DNA of 64,000 bases from NORP294 sp047627915 (GTDB taxonomy: Bacteria > Bacteroidota > Bacteroidia > Flavobacteriales_E > Vicingaceae). Below, piece after piece: positions 8,758 through 17,468 of this stretch. The number at the start of each line of letters is the position of its first letter. The stretch's first letter is position 1. The notes beneath the pieces are model-generated. The model had not been told where the DNA came from. It saw nothing but the letters and a program-made list of their open reading frames with translations, and did no database searches. The stretch spans positions 1-64,000 of the forward strand of contig JBLHTZ010000006.1 in NCBI GenBank assembly GCA_047627915.1, written 5' to 3'. The position numbers were made by a program, and so were the translations under genes.

Positions 8758-9739
8758 CTTTCTCAGTAGGATTTACAGTTTCTTCTTCTTCACTTGAACT
8801 TTCTTCCCTCGCAACAACCTTGGTATGCTCAATGAAAGCATAGCTTGCCTTTAGGGCCTGTTCATTTTCTACATCAATTGGTTTTTGCTTCGCAAATTTT
8901 GCCATATCGGCAAGTTGCAACATTTGAATGAGTAGTTGCAAGTCTGTTTTTTCAATTTCAGGATGAGCAACAAGGAGCATCGCAATTTCGTCTGTCGTTT
9001 GCTCCAATGCATTAATATTAAACCTGTTCTCAATGTACTCCCTGGTAATGAATGAAAGTTGGGAGTGGTATTCCTTCACATCACCTGCTTGCCAAATTTT
9101 CTTACTTTCTAGTTCTTTCAATTTTCGATTGGCAATAATATCCGCTTCTTCTTTAGGAGTTTCAGGTTGTTCCTCTTCAGAATCTGACTTCTTAGCATAC
9201 TTACGGTAAATGAAGTAGACAATCAGTAAAATCAATAAGACGCTAATAATAACACCAATTTCAAATTGGTGGGCTAAAATCCAATCCCACAAAGAAAAAG
9301 GGACTTCAATAATTCCTTTTATGTCTTTTATATCCTGCTCTTCCACCAATTTTACGGTAGTAACAGATAGCAGTATTGGATCAGAATATAACGTGTCACT
9401 TCCTACAATTGCCATTAATGGTGGAATTACATGCAATCCGCTATCCCAAGAAGTAATGGTGATTTTTTGAGTAAAAAATTTGCTGGTAATGTCATCTTCG
9501 TCAAAAGTGGTATCAATTTTAGAGATAGCTACTACTTCAATAAATTTAGAGATGGTATCTTTTAAAGCAGGCAACATAATCTGTTTTTCTGCAGCAGAAA
9601 AACGACATTCCAATTCCAAAGTAGCTTGTTCACCGATTCTAATTTCCGGAGAGCTCAATTTTACAGTGAATTCCTGTGCTTGGGAATAACTAAAAAAGCT
9701 CAATAAAAAAATAACTAAAACACCTATTTGTTTTATCAT
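8750..9739 (-). CDS. BatD-like single-pass membrane protein of the Bat operon
   Basis: 329 residues. Signal peptide to about residue 21 (FFSYSQAQEF), then a BatD-like beta-sandwich of about 130 residues (FTVKLSSPEIRIGEQATLEL is close to the BatD N-terminus). One transmembrane helix lies near residues 156-177, followed by an acidic linker and an alpha-helical cytoplasmic domain (about 195-310) like the tail of BatD. The gene occupies the position between DUF58 and batA seen in many Bacteroidota Bat operons. It has no fixed name. It overlaps DUF58 by 4 bases and batA by 8 bases, so it is an integral part of the operon. Confidence 0.75.
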   Translation of the reverse strand: MIKQIGVLVIFLLSFFSYSQAQEFTVKLSSPEIRIGEQATLELECRFSAAEKQIMLPALKDTISKFIEVVAISKIDTTFDEDDITSKFFTQKITITSWDSGLHVIPPLMAIVGSDTLYSDPILLSVTTVKLVEEQDIKDIKGIIEVPFSLWDWILAHQFEIGVIISVLLILLIVYFIYRKYAKKSDSEEEQPETPKEEADIIANRKLKELESKKIWQAGDVKEYHSQLSFITREYIENRFNINALEQTTDEIAMLLVAHPEIEKTDLQLLIQMLQLADMAKFAKQKPIDVENEQALKASYAFIEHTKVVAREESSSEEEETVNPTEKDA

Positions 9740-10623
9740 CTCGATCCTCTTCGTTTAAATAGTGTCATTAATGGTTGAATGTAAGATTCGTGTGTAGCTA
9801 ACCTCGTATGATCAACACCACTTCTTTTTAATGCTTCTCGAATGGCACCGTGTTTTTTTAAGCCATTTGCTTTGTAGGCAATGCGGTTTTTTTCTTTTGA
9901 AGTGTCAAACCAACATACTTGGCCGGTTTCGGCATCCTCGAACTGCACTAACCCTATATTGGGTATTTCAATTTCTCTCTGATCATACACTTGTAATGCG
10001 ATTAAATCATGCTTCCGGTTTGCAATCTTTAGTTCATCATCAAAACCTTCACTTAAAAAGTCAGAGATTAAAAATGCTGTACATCTGCGTTTAATGGCCA
10101 AGGTAAAGTACCGAAGCGCTTCTTTTATGTCGGTCCCTTTATGTTCTGGAGTAAAATTGATGAGTTCTCTAATAATCATCAAAATATGGCTCTTTCCTTT
10201 TTTTGGAGGAATAAACTTCTCTACTTGATCGCTGAAAAATATAACACCTACTTTGTCATTGTTCTGAATGGCAGAAAAGGCTAAAACAGCACATAGTTCA
10301 GTAACTAAGTCTTGCTTTAACTGCTTTTTAGTACCAAATGCTTTGGAAGCGCTCATGTCCACTAAAAGCATTACGGTCATTTCCCGTTCCTCTTCAAAAA
10401 CCTTAACAAAAGGAGAGTTAAAACGAGCTGTTACATTCCAATCAATACTTCGAATTTCGTCGCCAAGCTGATATTCACGTACTTCTGAGAAGGCCATACC
10501 ACGACCCTTAAAAGCAGAATGATATTCACCGGAGAAGATTTGGTTAGATAACCCCTTCGACTTGATTTCTATCTTTCTAACTTTTTTGAGTAGCTCTTGT
10601 GTATTTTTCGTTGAATTACTCAA
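9736..10623 (-). CDS. DUF58 protein (VWA-like partner of MoxR)
   Basis: 295 residues with the DUF58 signature at residues about 38-85: GRGMAFSEVREYQLGDEIRS, IDWNVTARFN, then VKVFEEEREMTVMLLVDMSAS. DUF58 proteins carry a VWA-type fold and are encoded next to MoxR AAA+ ATPases. The DMSAS sequence near residue 91 is a MIDAS-like motif. There is no signal peptide or membrane helix, so it is cytoplasmic. Only 11 bases separate it from moxR. The AAA+/VWA pairing suggests a chaperone that remodels or inserts a metal or cofactor protein, though for the Bat system no client is established. Confidence 0.9.
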   Translation of the reverse strand: MSNSTKNTQELLKKVRKIEIKSKGLSNQIFSGEYHSAFKGRGMAFSEVREYQLGDEIRSIDWNVTARFNSPFVKVFEEEREMTVMLLVDMSASKAFGTKKQLKQDLVTELCAVLAFSAIQNNDKVGVIFFSDQVEKFIPPKKGKSHILMIIRELINFTPEHKGTDIKEALRYFTLAIKRRCTAFLISDFLSEGFDDELKIANRKHDLIALQVYDQREIEIPNIGLVQFEDAETGQVCWFDTSKEKNRIAYKANGLKKHGAIREALKRSGVDHTRLATHESYIQPLMTLFKRRGSR

Positions 10624-10634
10624 TGTTTTAGAAT

Positions 10635-11684
10635 TTAAGGTACTTCAACAGCGTTTAAAATTTCATTAATAATGTCTTCTGTCGTCACATTTTCAGCTTC
10701 AGCTTCGTAGCTTAAGCCTATTCTGTGTCTAAGTACATCTTTTGCAATGGCCCGAACATCCTCAGGAATAACATAACCTCTTCGTTTGATAAAAGCATAT
10801 GCCTTGGAAGCCAACGCTAAACTAATACTCGCTCTTGGTGAACCTCCGAACGTAATTAATTCTTTCAAATGCCCTAATCCGTATTCTTCAGGAGTTCTAG
10901 TAGCAAATACGATGTCGATAATGTATTGCTCGATTTTCTCGTCCATGTATACTTCCCGCACTGTTGCTCTAGCCTTAACAATATCTTCAGGTGTCAAGAT
11001 TGCACTTGCTTTTGGCATTCCTGCTTTGGCAATGTTGCTTCGTATAATTAGTTTTTCTTCTTCTTTTTTAGGGTAGTCTAATACCACTTTAAGCATAAAT
11101 CGATCCACCTGAGCTTCTGGAAGAGGATAAGTTCCTTCTTGTTCTACAGGGTTTTGCGTTGCTAAAACTAAAAATGGTTTGGGTAAAGGAAAGGTCGTGT
11201 CTCCAATTGTTACTTGCTTTTCTTGCATGGCCTCTAATAAAGCTGATTGAACTTTTGCCGGTGCACGGTTAATTTCATCTGCAAGAATAAAATTGGCAAA
11301 AATGGGACCTTTCTTAATTGAGAATTCTTCTTTTTTCTGAGAATAGATCATGGTACCGATTAAATCTGCCGGTAATAGATCTGGTGTAAATTGTATTCTA
11401 CTAAAATCTGCCTTAACAGTTGTTGCCAACGTGTTAATAGCTAGCGTCTTTGCCAAACCTGGAACACCTTCTAGCAAAATATGACCGTCAGAAAGTAGAC
11501 CTACTAAAAGTCGTTCTACCATGTATTTCTGACCAACAATCACCTTGTTCATCTCCATGGTTAACAAATCCACGAACGAGCTCTCTTTCTGAATTTTTTC
11601 GTTTAATGCTCTTATATCCATTGAACTACCATTTGGAACGGCAGTCGTTTCTACGTTTTCATTCATCGAATTATTTTCTTCCAT
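10635..11684 (-). CDS. moxR: MoxR-family AAA+ ATPase heading the Bat operon
   Basis: 349 residues. Walker A reads EGVPGLAKT (near residue 74), Walker B ILADEINRAPAKVQ (near 133), sensor 1 LATQNPVEQEGTYPLPEAQ (near 174), and a C-terminal lid domain with GGSPRAS follows. These define the MoxR branch of AAA+ proteins. It is the first gene of the eight-gene minus-strand operon. It likely provides ATP-driven remodelling to the downstream VWA proteins DUF58, BatA and BatB. The upstream region contains only a weak box (CTAAAGTA at 11705-11712, read as TACTTTAG on the minus strand). Confidence 0.93.
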   Translation of the reverse strand: MEENNSMNENVETTAVPNGSSMDIRALNEKIQKESSFVDLLTMEMNKVIVGQKYMVERLLVGLLSDGHILLEGVPGLAKTLAINTLATTVKADFSRIQFTPDLLPADLIGTMIYSQKKEEFSIKKGPIFANFILADEINRAPAKVQSALLEAMQEKQVTIGDTTFPLPKPFLVLATQNPVEQEGTYPLPEAQVDRFMLKVVLDYPKKEEEKLIIRSNIAKAGMPKASAILTPEDIVKARATVREVYMDEKIEQYIIDIVFATRTPEEYGLGHLKELITFGGSPRASISLALASKAYAFIKRRGYVIPEDVRAIAKDVLRHRIGLSYEAEAENVTTEDIINEILNAVEVP

Positions 11685-11787
11685 TCTTTGTTAAATTTGG
11701 CTTGCTAAAGTATCCACAAGCATTGCGGTGTGGCACTTTCCGCTGTTAATTTATGTTAAGCATTTTAGCTAAAAAATCATAAAGAAT

Positions 11788-12216
11788 ATGACTCTTCAAA
11801 TTATACCATTCAGAACAGGGAATGAATCCCTCTTTCAACAAGCTCGCGAAATTCGAGATGTAGTCTTTATTCAGGAACAACAGGTTGAGGAACAAGATGA
11901 ATTTGATGAATTTGAAGACGAGTGTGAGCACTTTTTATTGAGTTTTAACGATAAACCCATCGGAACAGCGCGTTGGAGAAGAGTGGGAGAGAAGGTGAAG
12001 TTGGAGCGATTTGCAGTTTTAAAAGAGTACCGCGGGAAAAAATACGGGGAACAGCTCTTGAAGGCTGTTATAAAATCTGCATCAAGCGAAAAGAAAACCA
12101 TGTACTTGCATGCTCAGCTTAAGGCAATTCCTTTTTACGAGCGACAAGGCTTTAAAAAAGTTGGTGATTTATTTGTTGAATGCGAGATTGAACACTATAA
12201 GATGGTTCGCCAATGA
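11788..12216 (+). CDS. GNAT-family N-acetyltransferase
   Basis: 142 residues with the GNAT acetyl-CoA-binding motif A around residues 68-95 (ERFAVLKEYRGKKYGEQLLK) and the last-strand motif PFYERQGFKKVGD. The N-terminal half (QQVEEQDEFDEFEDECEHFL) matches the ElaA/YjcF-type subfamily, whose substrates are undefined. Cytoplasmic single-domain enzyme of normal length. The ATG at 11788 is preceded by an AAAGAAT leader. It is divergent from moxR and convergent with the GH16 gene. Confidence 0.85.
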   Translation: MTLQIIPFRTGNESLFQQAREIRDVVFIQEQQVEEQDEFDEFEDECEHFLLSFNDKPIGTARWRRVGEKVKLERFAVLKEYRGKKYGEQLLKAVIKSASSEKKTMYLHAQLKAIPFYERQGFKKVGDLFVECEIEHYKMVRQ

Positions 12217-12269
12217 TATCGTAATAAAACAGATTAGCGAGAACTTTACGCAACGAAATTATTCTCAAT

Positions 12270-12286
12270 GTAAAGTACTGCTTTAC
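12270..12286. terminator. Small hairpin between convergent genes
   Basis: GTAAAG and CTTTAC form a perfect 6-bp stem with the loop TACTG, between the converging ends of the acetyltransferase and the GH16 gene. There is no T-tract on either side, so termination activity is doubtful. It is listed as the only structured element in this gap. Confidence 0.25.
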
Positions 12287-12293
12287 TTGTAGG

Positions 12294-13910
12294 TTATCGC
12301 TTAATAAACCTAGTGTGTTGAAGTTGACCTTCTAACTCAAACGAGATGAAGTATAACCCATTTGTTAAATCGTCAAGTTGATTGATTTTTATCTGATTAC
12401 GTTGAACAATGGAGTTTGAAGTTTTCATCAACTTTCCTTCGATAGAATAAATTTGGACGGTTATAGTTTGTTGTGAATTTGAATTCAACTGAATAGTTAG
12501 TTCATTATTTACAGGATTAGGGTAGAGAGATAAATTTTGAGTGGTTTTATTTTCTTTTATACCAACCGGTGTTTCTTGATAAATTCTAATGTAATCGATG
12601 TCCATTGAACTTTGAGTAAAGCTAGAGGCAATGGTTGGTTCAATAGCTATGTTCAGTAAAATGTATTGGTCTGCATCAAATGGCCAAGTGCTGTTATTTC
12701 TAACTGCTGGTTGATACGTGAAATGCACAATGCTATCAACACTAAAAATCAATCGATCTGGTCTCCACTCTAAGGTATAAACATGGTATGCAGTTGAAAC
12801 AGTAGGAATCATACGGCCACCAGTATTGATGGTATTACCTGAGCTTGATGTGGTATGCGTTGCACTTGATACATAGTTTTGATTGTTACCCCAATGTTCC
12901 ATAATGTCGATTTCACCACATGCCGGCCAAGGAGTTGTTGCAAAATTCTGAGTTTGCCAATAACCACCGGGTTCTGTAATGTTTTTTCCCAACATCCAAA
13001 TCGCCGGCCACGTTCCCACACCTGTAGGCATTTTAGCACGCACTTCAACCTTACCATAGGTAAATGCAAACTTCGAATTTAGCCTAGCTGAAGTGAATTG
13101 TTTGGTGTGACCTTGATCTGTGAAGCTTTCTCTTTTGGCAATAAGGTTCAATTCACCATTGCTAACCACAGAATTTGCAGTTCGATTGGTATAATGTTGA
13201 ATTTCTCCATTATACCAGTTACCTCCTTGAGGTAGTTGAGTTTGGTGAAACCACTTTGTTGCATCTACAGGACCGTTTGTACTAAACTCATCAGACCACA
13301 CTAAGTTGTTGTATACTGGCGGAGGTATTATACTATCGAAATAATAAAAATCATCAATGTAAGCTAGAACTTGATCATTGTTATTTTCACCATTCAATTG
13401 AATTAGAATTCGGTTGAAATCTGTCCGTTGAGTTGGAGGAAGTGAGTTTGCATTAAGATTGATATACGGGTCATTTGCAAAATCGAACGAAACCGTTTGC
13501 CAGGTATTCAATTGGATGGGCTTTACAATTTCTGATTGAGTGGACCATGGCGCTGCAAGGCTCCCATCCTGCAATTTTAATGAAATTTGATTGTTTTGTG
13601 TTCCGGTTATTCCTAAAGATGGAACGTAAACCTTTAAGGTAAAAGTGCGAAAGTTGGATAAGTTTAAATTTCGACCTACATCAAAGCGAATATTCGCATA
13701 TTGACCTCCAATGTCGTGATAACTCAATACCTTGTTAGAAGAGTTGCTTGTATTTGATTGCGGGTTGTTGAAGTTTGTTACAAGTCCGCAGTCATCTCCA
13801 AACCAACTCGTAATAGTTCCATTACCTTCAAAGTCATCTTGTATAATTTGAGCTGAAAAAGGGGTTAGAATAAAAAAGAAAAGTAGGGAAGAAATAGTCG
13901 ATTTTAACAT
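12294..13910 (-). CDS. Secreted GH16 glycoside hydrolase with T9SS sorting domain
   Basis: 538 residues from the ATG at 13910, chosen because it opens a clean signal peptide (MLKSTISSLLFFFILTPFSA). An upstream in-frame ATG at 13955 would add 15 residues without a signal. An N-terminal carbohydrate-binding-like sandwich (residues about 20-190) precedes a GH16 catalytic domain at about 195-450, with the signature EIDIMEHWG carrying the two catalytic glutamates. The last 75 residues (LYPNPVNNELTIQL, GLYFISFE) are a type A T9SS sorting domain. GH16 enzymes of this type cleave beta-1,3 or mixed-linked glucans such as laminarin. Export to the surface or medium is expected. A monocistronic gene. Confidence 0.9.
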   Translation of the reverse strand: MLKSTISSLLFFFILTPFSAQIIQDDFEGNGTITSWFGDDCGLVTNFNNPQSNTSNSSNKVLSYHDIGGQYANIRFDVGRNLNLSNFRTFTLKVYVPSLGITGTQNNQISLKLQDGSLAAPWSTQSEIVKPIQLNTWQTVSFDFANDPYINLNANSLPPTQRTDFNRILIQLNGENNNDQVLAYIDDFYYFDSIIPPPVYNNLVWSDEFSTNGPVDATKWFHQTQLPQGGNWYNGEIQHYTNRTANSVVSNGELNLIAKRESFTDQGHTKQFTSARLNSKFAFTYGKVEVRAKMPTGVGTWPAIWMLGKNITEPGGYWQTQNFATTPWPACGEIDIMEHWGNNQNYVSSATHTTSSSGNTINTGGRMIPTVSTAYHVYTLEWRPDRLIFSVDSIVHFTYQPAVRNNSTWPFDADQYILLNIAIEPTIASSFTQSSMDIDYIRIYQETPVGIKENKTTQNLSLYPNPVNNELTIQLNSNSQQTITVQIYSIEGKLMKTSNSIVQRNQIKINQLDDLTNGLYFISFELEGQLQHTRFIKR

Positions 13911-13920
13911 GTAGCGAGTT

Positions 13921-13943
13921 CTTATAGTTTCATTTACTATAAG
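13921..13943. repeat. 8-bp inverted repeat upstream of the GH16 gene
   Basis: CTTATAGT, a 7-base loop and ACTATAAG form a perfect inverted repeat starting 10 bases upstream of the GH16 ATG. It overlaps the shared upstream element at 13936-13975. It could be a regulator-binding site or an mRNA leader hairpin affecting translation. Confidence 0.4.
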
Positions 13944-13975
13944 TAAATATACCAAAAGAAATTTAATTTATATTA
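13936..13975 (-). promoter_or_regulatory. Upstream element shared with another T9SS cargo gene (copy 1)
   Basis: On the minus strand this reads as TTCTTTTGGTATAT followed by TTACTTATAGT. The same two blocks, in the same order and flanked by similar TAATAT-AATTA sequence, occur at 52338-52387 upstream of the repeat-rich T9SS protein. Here the two blocks are 13 bases closer together. TTTTGG resembles a -33 element and TACTTATAG a degenerate -7 box, but the spacing in this copy (6 bases) is too short for a standard promoter. Confidence 0.4.
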
Positions 13976-14036
13976 ACTCAATATAGGGAAATGGAAAATA
14001 GTTCAATGATTAACAGGCTTTTCTGACACGAATATT

Positions 14037-16058
14037 TTATTTGGCCTTCTTCACCATTGCCTCCAATTCAAACATTTCGTCACGCAATTTAGCAGCCATA
14101 ATGAAGTCCATTTCTTTAGCGGCTTTTTCCATTTCTTTCCTGGTCCGCTTTAATGACTTCTCAAGGTCCGCTTTCCCAAGGTATTTTGTTTCGGGGTCAG
14201 CAGCAAGAGGAATGCTTTCATCCATTTTATACTTCCTTGGTGCTTTACTTCCATCTGCCACTTCCGTTTGTCTCAATACATTTTCCTTACTCTTATTTAA
14301 CGCTTGAGGAACAACTCCGTGTTTTGTATTGTAGGCAATCTGTTTTTCTCTTCGTCGATCCGTTTCGTCCATGGTTCTCTGCATCGAACCTGTAATTTTG
14401 TCGGCATAAAAAATAGCTATACCGTTCACATTTCGTGCAGCCCTGCCAACCGTTTGAGTTAACGAACGCCCTGAACGCAAAAAACCCTCTTTATCGGCAT
14501 CCATAATGGCAACCAATGAAACTTCAGGTAAATCCAACCCTTCTCTTAATAGGTTGACTCCAACTAAGACATCAAATACTCCGAAACGTAGGTCACGCAA
14601 TATCTCAACTCGTTCCAACGTGTCTACATCAGAATGAATGTATCGTGTTTTAATGCCATTTTTAATAAAGTACTTCGTTAGCTCTTCGGCCATTCTTTTT
14701 GTTAGTGTAGTAACTAAGGTTCTTTCGTCTTTCTCCACACGAATGGCAACTTCTTCCATTAGATCATCGACTTGATTTTGCGATGGACGAACTTCAATAA
14801 TAGGATCTAATAACCCTGTCGGTCGAATTACTTGCTCCACGATAACTCCTTCAGATTCTCTTATCTCATAATCTGCAGGTGTAGCACTCACATAAATAGC
14901 CTGGTTGCGCAACGATTCCCATTCTTCAAACTTTAAAGGCCGATTATCCATAGCGGCTGGTAATCTGAAACCATATTCTACCAAGTTAATTTTTCGCGAT
15001 CTGTCTCCGCCATACATAGCATTTACTTGTGATACAGTAACATGACTTTCATCCACAACCAACAAGTAATCATTAGGAAAATAATCAATCAAGCAGAATG
15101 GGCGAGTGCCTGGCTCTCTTGCATCAAAATAGCGAGAATAGTTCTCAATTCCTGAGCAATACCCTAACTCTTTCATCATTTCTAAATCGTATAAGGTACG
15201 GTCTTCTAGTCTTTTTGCTTCGAGTGGTTTGCCAATTTCTTTAAAATATTCAACTTGCTTTACCATGTCTTGTTGAATTTGCCAAATGGAATCGTTCATC
15301 CGGTCTTTTGTGGTCACAAAAATATTGGCAGGGTAAATGTTTAAATCTTGAAACTTCTCAATGGTGTTTCCGTTATTTGGGTCAAACGACCGAATGTCCT
15401 CAATTTCATCACCGAAGAAGCTAATCCGATAAGCTATTTCTGCATATGCAGGAAACAAATCCACAGTATCACCAATTACTCGAAACTTTCCTCTTGTAAA
15501 ATCACCGGAACTTCTAGAATACAATGCACTTACAAATTGGTGCAATAATTTATTTCGACTAATAAGCTGACCAACCTTAATGTGGGTTACATTCTGTTTA
15601 AAATCTGAAGGATTTGAGATACCGTAAATACAGGATACAGAAGAAACAATAATGACATCTCGACGCCCAGAGAGCAGGGAAGAAACAGCACTTAATCGAA
15701 GTTTTTCAATTTCATCGTTTATCGAAAGATCCTTTTCAATGTAAGTGTCAGAACCTGGAATGTAAGCCTCTGGCTGATAATAGTCATAATAAGAAACAAA
15801 GTATTCTACTGCGTTGTCAGGAAAAAATTGTTTGAATTCACCATACAGTTGAGCAGCTAAGGTCTTGTTATGACTCAACACCAAAGTGGGTCTACCTGTT
15901 TCTTGAATTACGTTGGCAATTGTAAAAGTTTTCCCCGAACCGGTAACACCTAAAAGTGTTTGGGCAGTCACTCCTTCATTCACACCCTCAACGAGTTGCT
16001 TTATTGCTTGTGGTTGATCTCCTGTAGGGTTGTAATCAGAAACAAGTTTGAATTCCAT
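14037..16058 (-). CDS. uvrB: Excinuclease ABC subunit UvrB
   Basis: 673 residues, full length. Walker A GVTGSGKT is at residues 37-44, and the damage-binding beta-hairpin region YYDYYQPEAYIP near 90-101. The DESH helicase motif, SATP motif, GVNLLREGLDLPEVSLVA and the arginine-finger region QTVGRAARN follow. A C-terminal UVR domain (EMEKAAKEMDFIMAAKLRDE, about 635-670) binds UvrC. UvrB verifies lesions in nucleotide excision repair with UvrA and UvrC, neither of which is in this window. It stands alone. Its start is fixed by the conserved N-terminal FKLVSDYNPTGDQPQAI. Confidence 0.98.
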   Translation of the reverse strand: MEFKLVSDYNPTGDQPQAIKQLVEGVNEGVTAQTLLGVTGSGKTFTIANVIQETGRPTLVLSHNKTLAAQLYGEFKQFFPDNAVEYFVSYYDYYQPEAYIPGSDTYIEKDLSINDEIEKLRLSAVSSLLSGRRDVIIVSSVSCIYGISNPSDFKQNVTHIKVGQLISRNKLLHQFVSALYSRSSGDFTRGKFRVIGDTVDLFPAYAEIAYRISFFGDEIEDIRSFDPNNGNTIEKFQDLNIYPANIFVTTKDRMNDSIWQIQQDMVKQVEYFKEIGKPLEAKRLEDRTLYDLEMMKELGYCSGIENYSRYFDAREPGTRPFCLIDYFPNDYLLVVDESHVTVSQVNAMYGGDRSRKINLVEYGFRLPAAMDNRPLKFEEWESLRNQAIYVSATPADYEIRESEGVIVEQVIRPTGLLDPIIEVRPSQNQVDDLMEEVAIRVEKDERTLVTTLTKRMAEELTKYFIKNGIKTRYIHSDVDTLERVEILRDLRFGVFDVLVGVNLLREGLDLPEVSLVAIMDADKEGFLRSGRSLTQTVGRAARNVNGIAIFYADKITGSMQRTMDETDRRREKQIAYNTKHGVVPQALNKSKENVLRQTEVADGSKAPRKYKMDESIPLAADPETKYLGKADLEKSLKRTRKEMEKAAKEMDFIMAAKLRDEMFELEAMVKKAK

Positions 16059-16178
16059 GGTTTAAAATTACCAATAGAATCTGTGTACAGTCAATTCAAT
16101 ATTTTACCAATTTCAATTTTTTGCCCACTAGGATATTTTGATCTTCGCTAGATCAACTTATTTATCAAGTTCACATGG

Positions 16179-17459
16179 TTACTCAATCTCTAACTCCAAC
16201 CACCTTTCCAAAGCAGCAATCATTTGCTCACGTTCGGCAGGAGTCATGTTTTTAATTCTTGCCGCTCCATGGTCTTTGTCTTTTAAGAAAAGCCAAAGGG
16301 CGTCAACTCCTTTTTGCGGTCGCTCAGCAGTAACAGACCATGTGTCCTTATTACCATTGATATAAATGAATCGATTTCCATTGGTTTTAATCCACTTTTG
16401 CATTTTCTGAGGAACAGTATTGTCAAATGCTACTTTCATTTTGTTCGGCATAAATACTGCTGAAGGATTTTTGTCGTTGGGCAATGCTACTATATACTCC
16501 TTGAATTCAGAAATGTCGTAACCGTAATACCCCATTTGAGCGCCTGCTTGATAATAATGTGAAGCAAAGTTTTTCATGCTTTCGTCAGAGAAGAACTCAA
16601 GACCTGAGACTTTTAAGAAGTGAGATAGTACCGTTTCAATAGGGGCCTCTTTCCCAGGAATGTCTTCGCAATTAGATCCCCATTGCCAAAAAGAAAAAGG
16701 ATATTCCAAAACAGCATATTCAAAGGCTTCTTCAAATTTTAGGTAGTTAAATTGAAGCTTCGCACCTTGAGCGTACCATTTTAATAAAGGTAAAATGTTC
16801 TCTCTTTCTTGAAACAATCTTAGTTGTACTTCTTTTATAGCATTTCTGCATTCTAAATTACCGACAGTGTCGAGAAAGGTGTAAATACGTTGGTCTTCCA
16901 GTCCTTGAGTTGAAGGTGCGACATAAGGCATGCTAACATCAACATCTTTAGGGTAGAAATAACGGTAAAAAATAGTTGTTTGTCCTCCTTTACTTATGCC
17001 TGTGGAAACCCACTTTCCGCTGTAAATGGTTCGAAATATTTCATTAATGTGATGCAAATCACCTGCAACTTGTTCTAAATTTAGATAAGTGTAATTCATT
17101 GAATCTGGTAGACTTTCACCAAAAAATCGATGTTCAATTGTAATTTGATTGGCTCCTAGTAACTCAGCAGGTTCGGAAATACGATTTCTTGCATTTGCAT
17201 AACCGTTAGTAACCATAACAGTTGGCTCATCAAATCCTGCATGACTTAAAAATGCTCTTTGGTAGAAATACCCTTTTGATGGATCATTGTGATCTAATGG
17301 TTGTCGAATTTTTAATTCATACGCCCCTTCATAGCCAACAGGTGTTAGCACCTTTTCAAAAATAATATCAGGTAAATTAAAAAGTTGTTCCTTAATGTTT
17401 TGAGCTGATAATGAGTTTACTATAAATAGTAAAGCAATTATAAAATTGGACTTTTTCAT
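16179..17459 (-). CDS. Secreted S37-family (PS-10-like) tripeptidyl aminopeptidase
   Basis: 426 residues with a signal peptide to about residue 19 (FIVNSLSAQN). The alpha/beta-hydrolase nucleophile motif GISKGGQTT carries the catalytic serine near residue 152. The acid and histidine candidates are in GNKDTWS and KDHGAARI near the C-terminus. The conserved motifs ITIEHRFFGESLPDS and YRYFYPKDVDVSMPYVAPS match the Streptomyces PS-10 peptidase family S37. The enzyme would remove peptides from protein N-termini outside the cytoplasm. It is 9 bases downstream of the adjacent minus-strand gene and may share its transcript. Confidence 0.82.
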   Translation of the reverse strand: MKKSNFIIALLFIVNSLSAQNIKEQLFNLPDIIFEKVLTPVGYEGAYELKIRQPLDHNDPSKGYFYQRAFLSHAGFDEPTVMVTNGYANARNRISEPAELLGANQITIEHRFFGESLPDSMNYTYLNLEQVAGDLHHINEIFRTIYSGKWVSTGISKGGQTTIFYRYFYPKDVDVSMPYVAPSTQGLEDQRIYTFLDTVGNLECRNAIKEVQLRLFQERENILPLLKWYAQGAKLQFNYLKFEEAFEYAVLEYPFSFWQWGSNCEDIPGKEAPIETVLSHFLKVSGLEFFSDESMKNFASHYYQAGAQMGYYGYDISEFKEYIVALPNDKNPSAVFMPNKMKVAFDNTVPQKMQKWIKTNGNRFIYINGNKDTWSVTAERPQKGVDALWLFLKDKDHGAARIKNMTPAEREQMIAALERWLELEIE

Positions 17460-17468
17460 AAACTTAAA

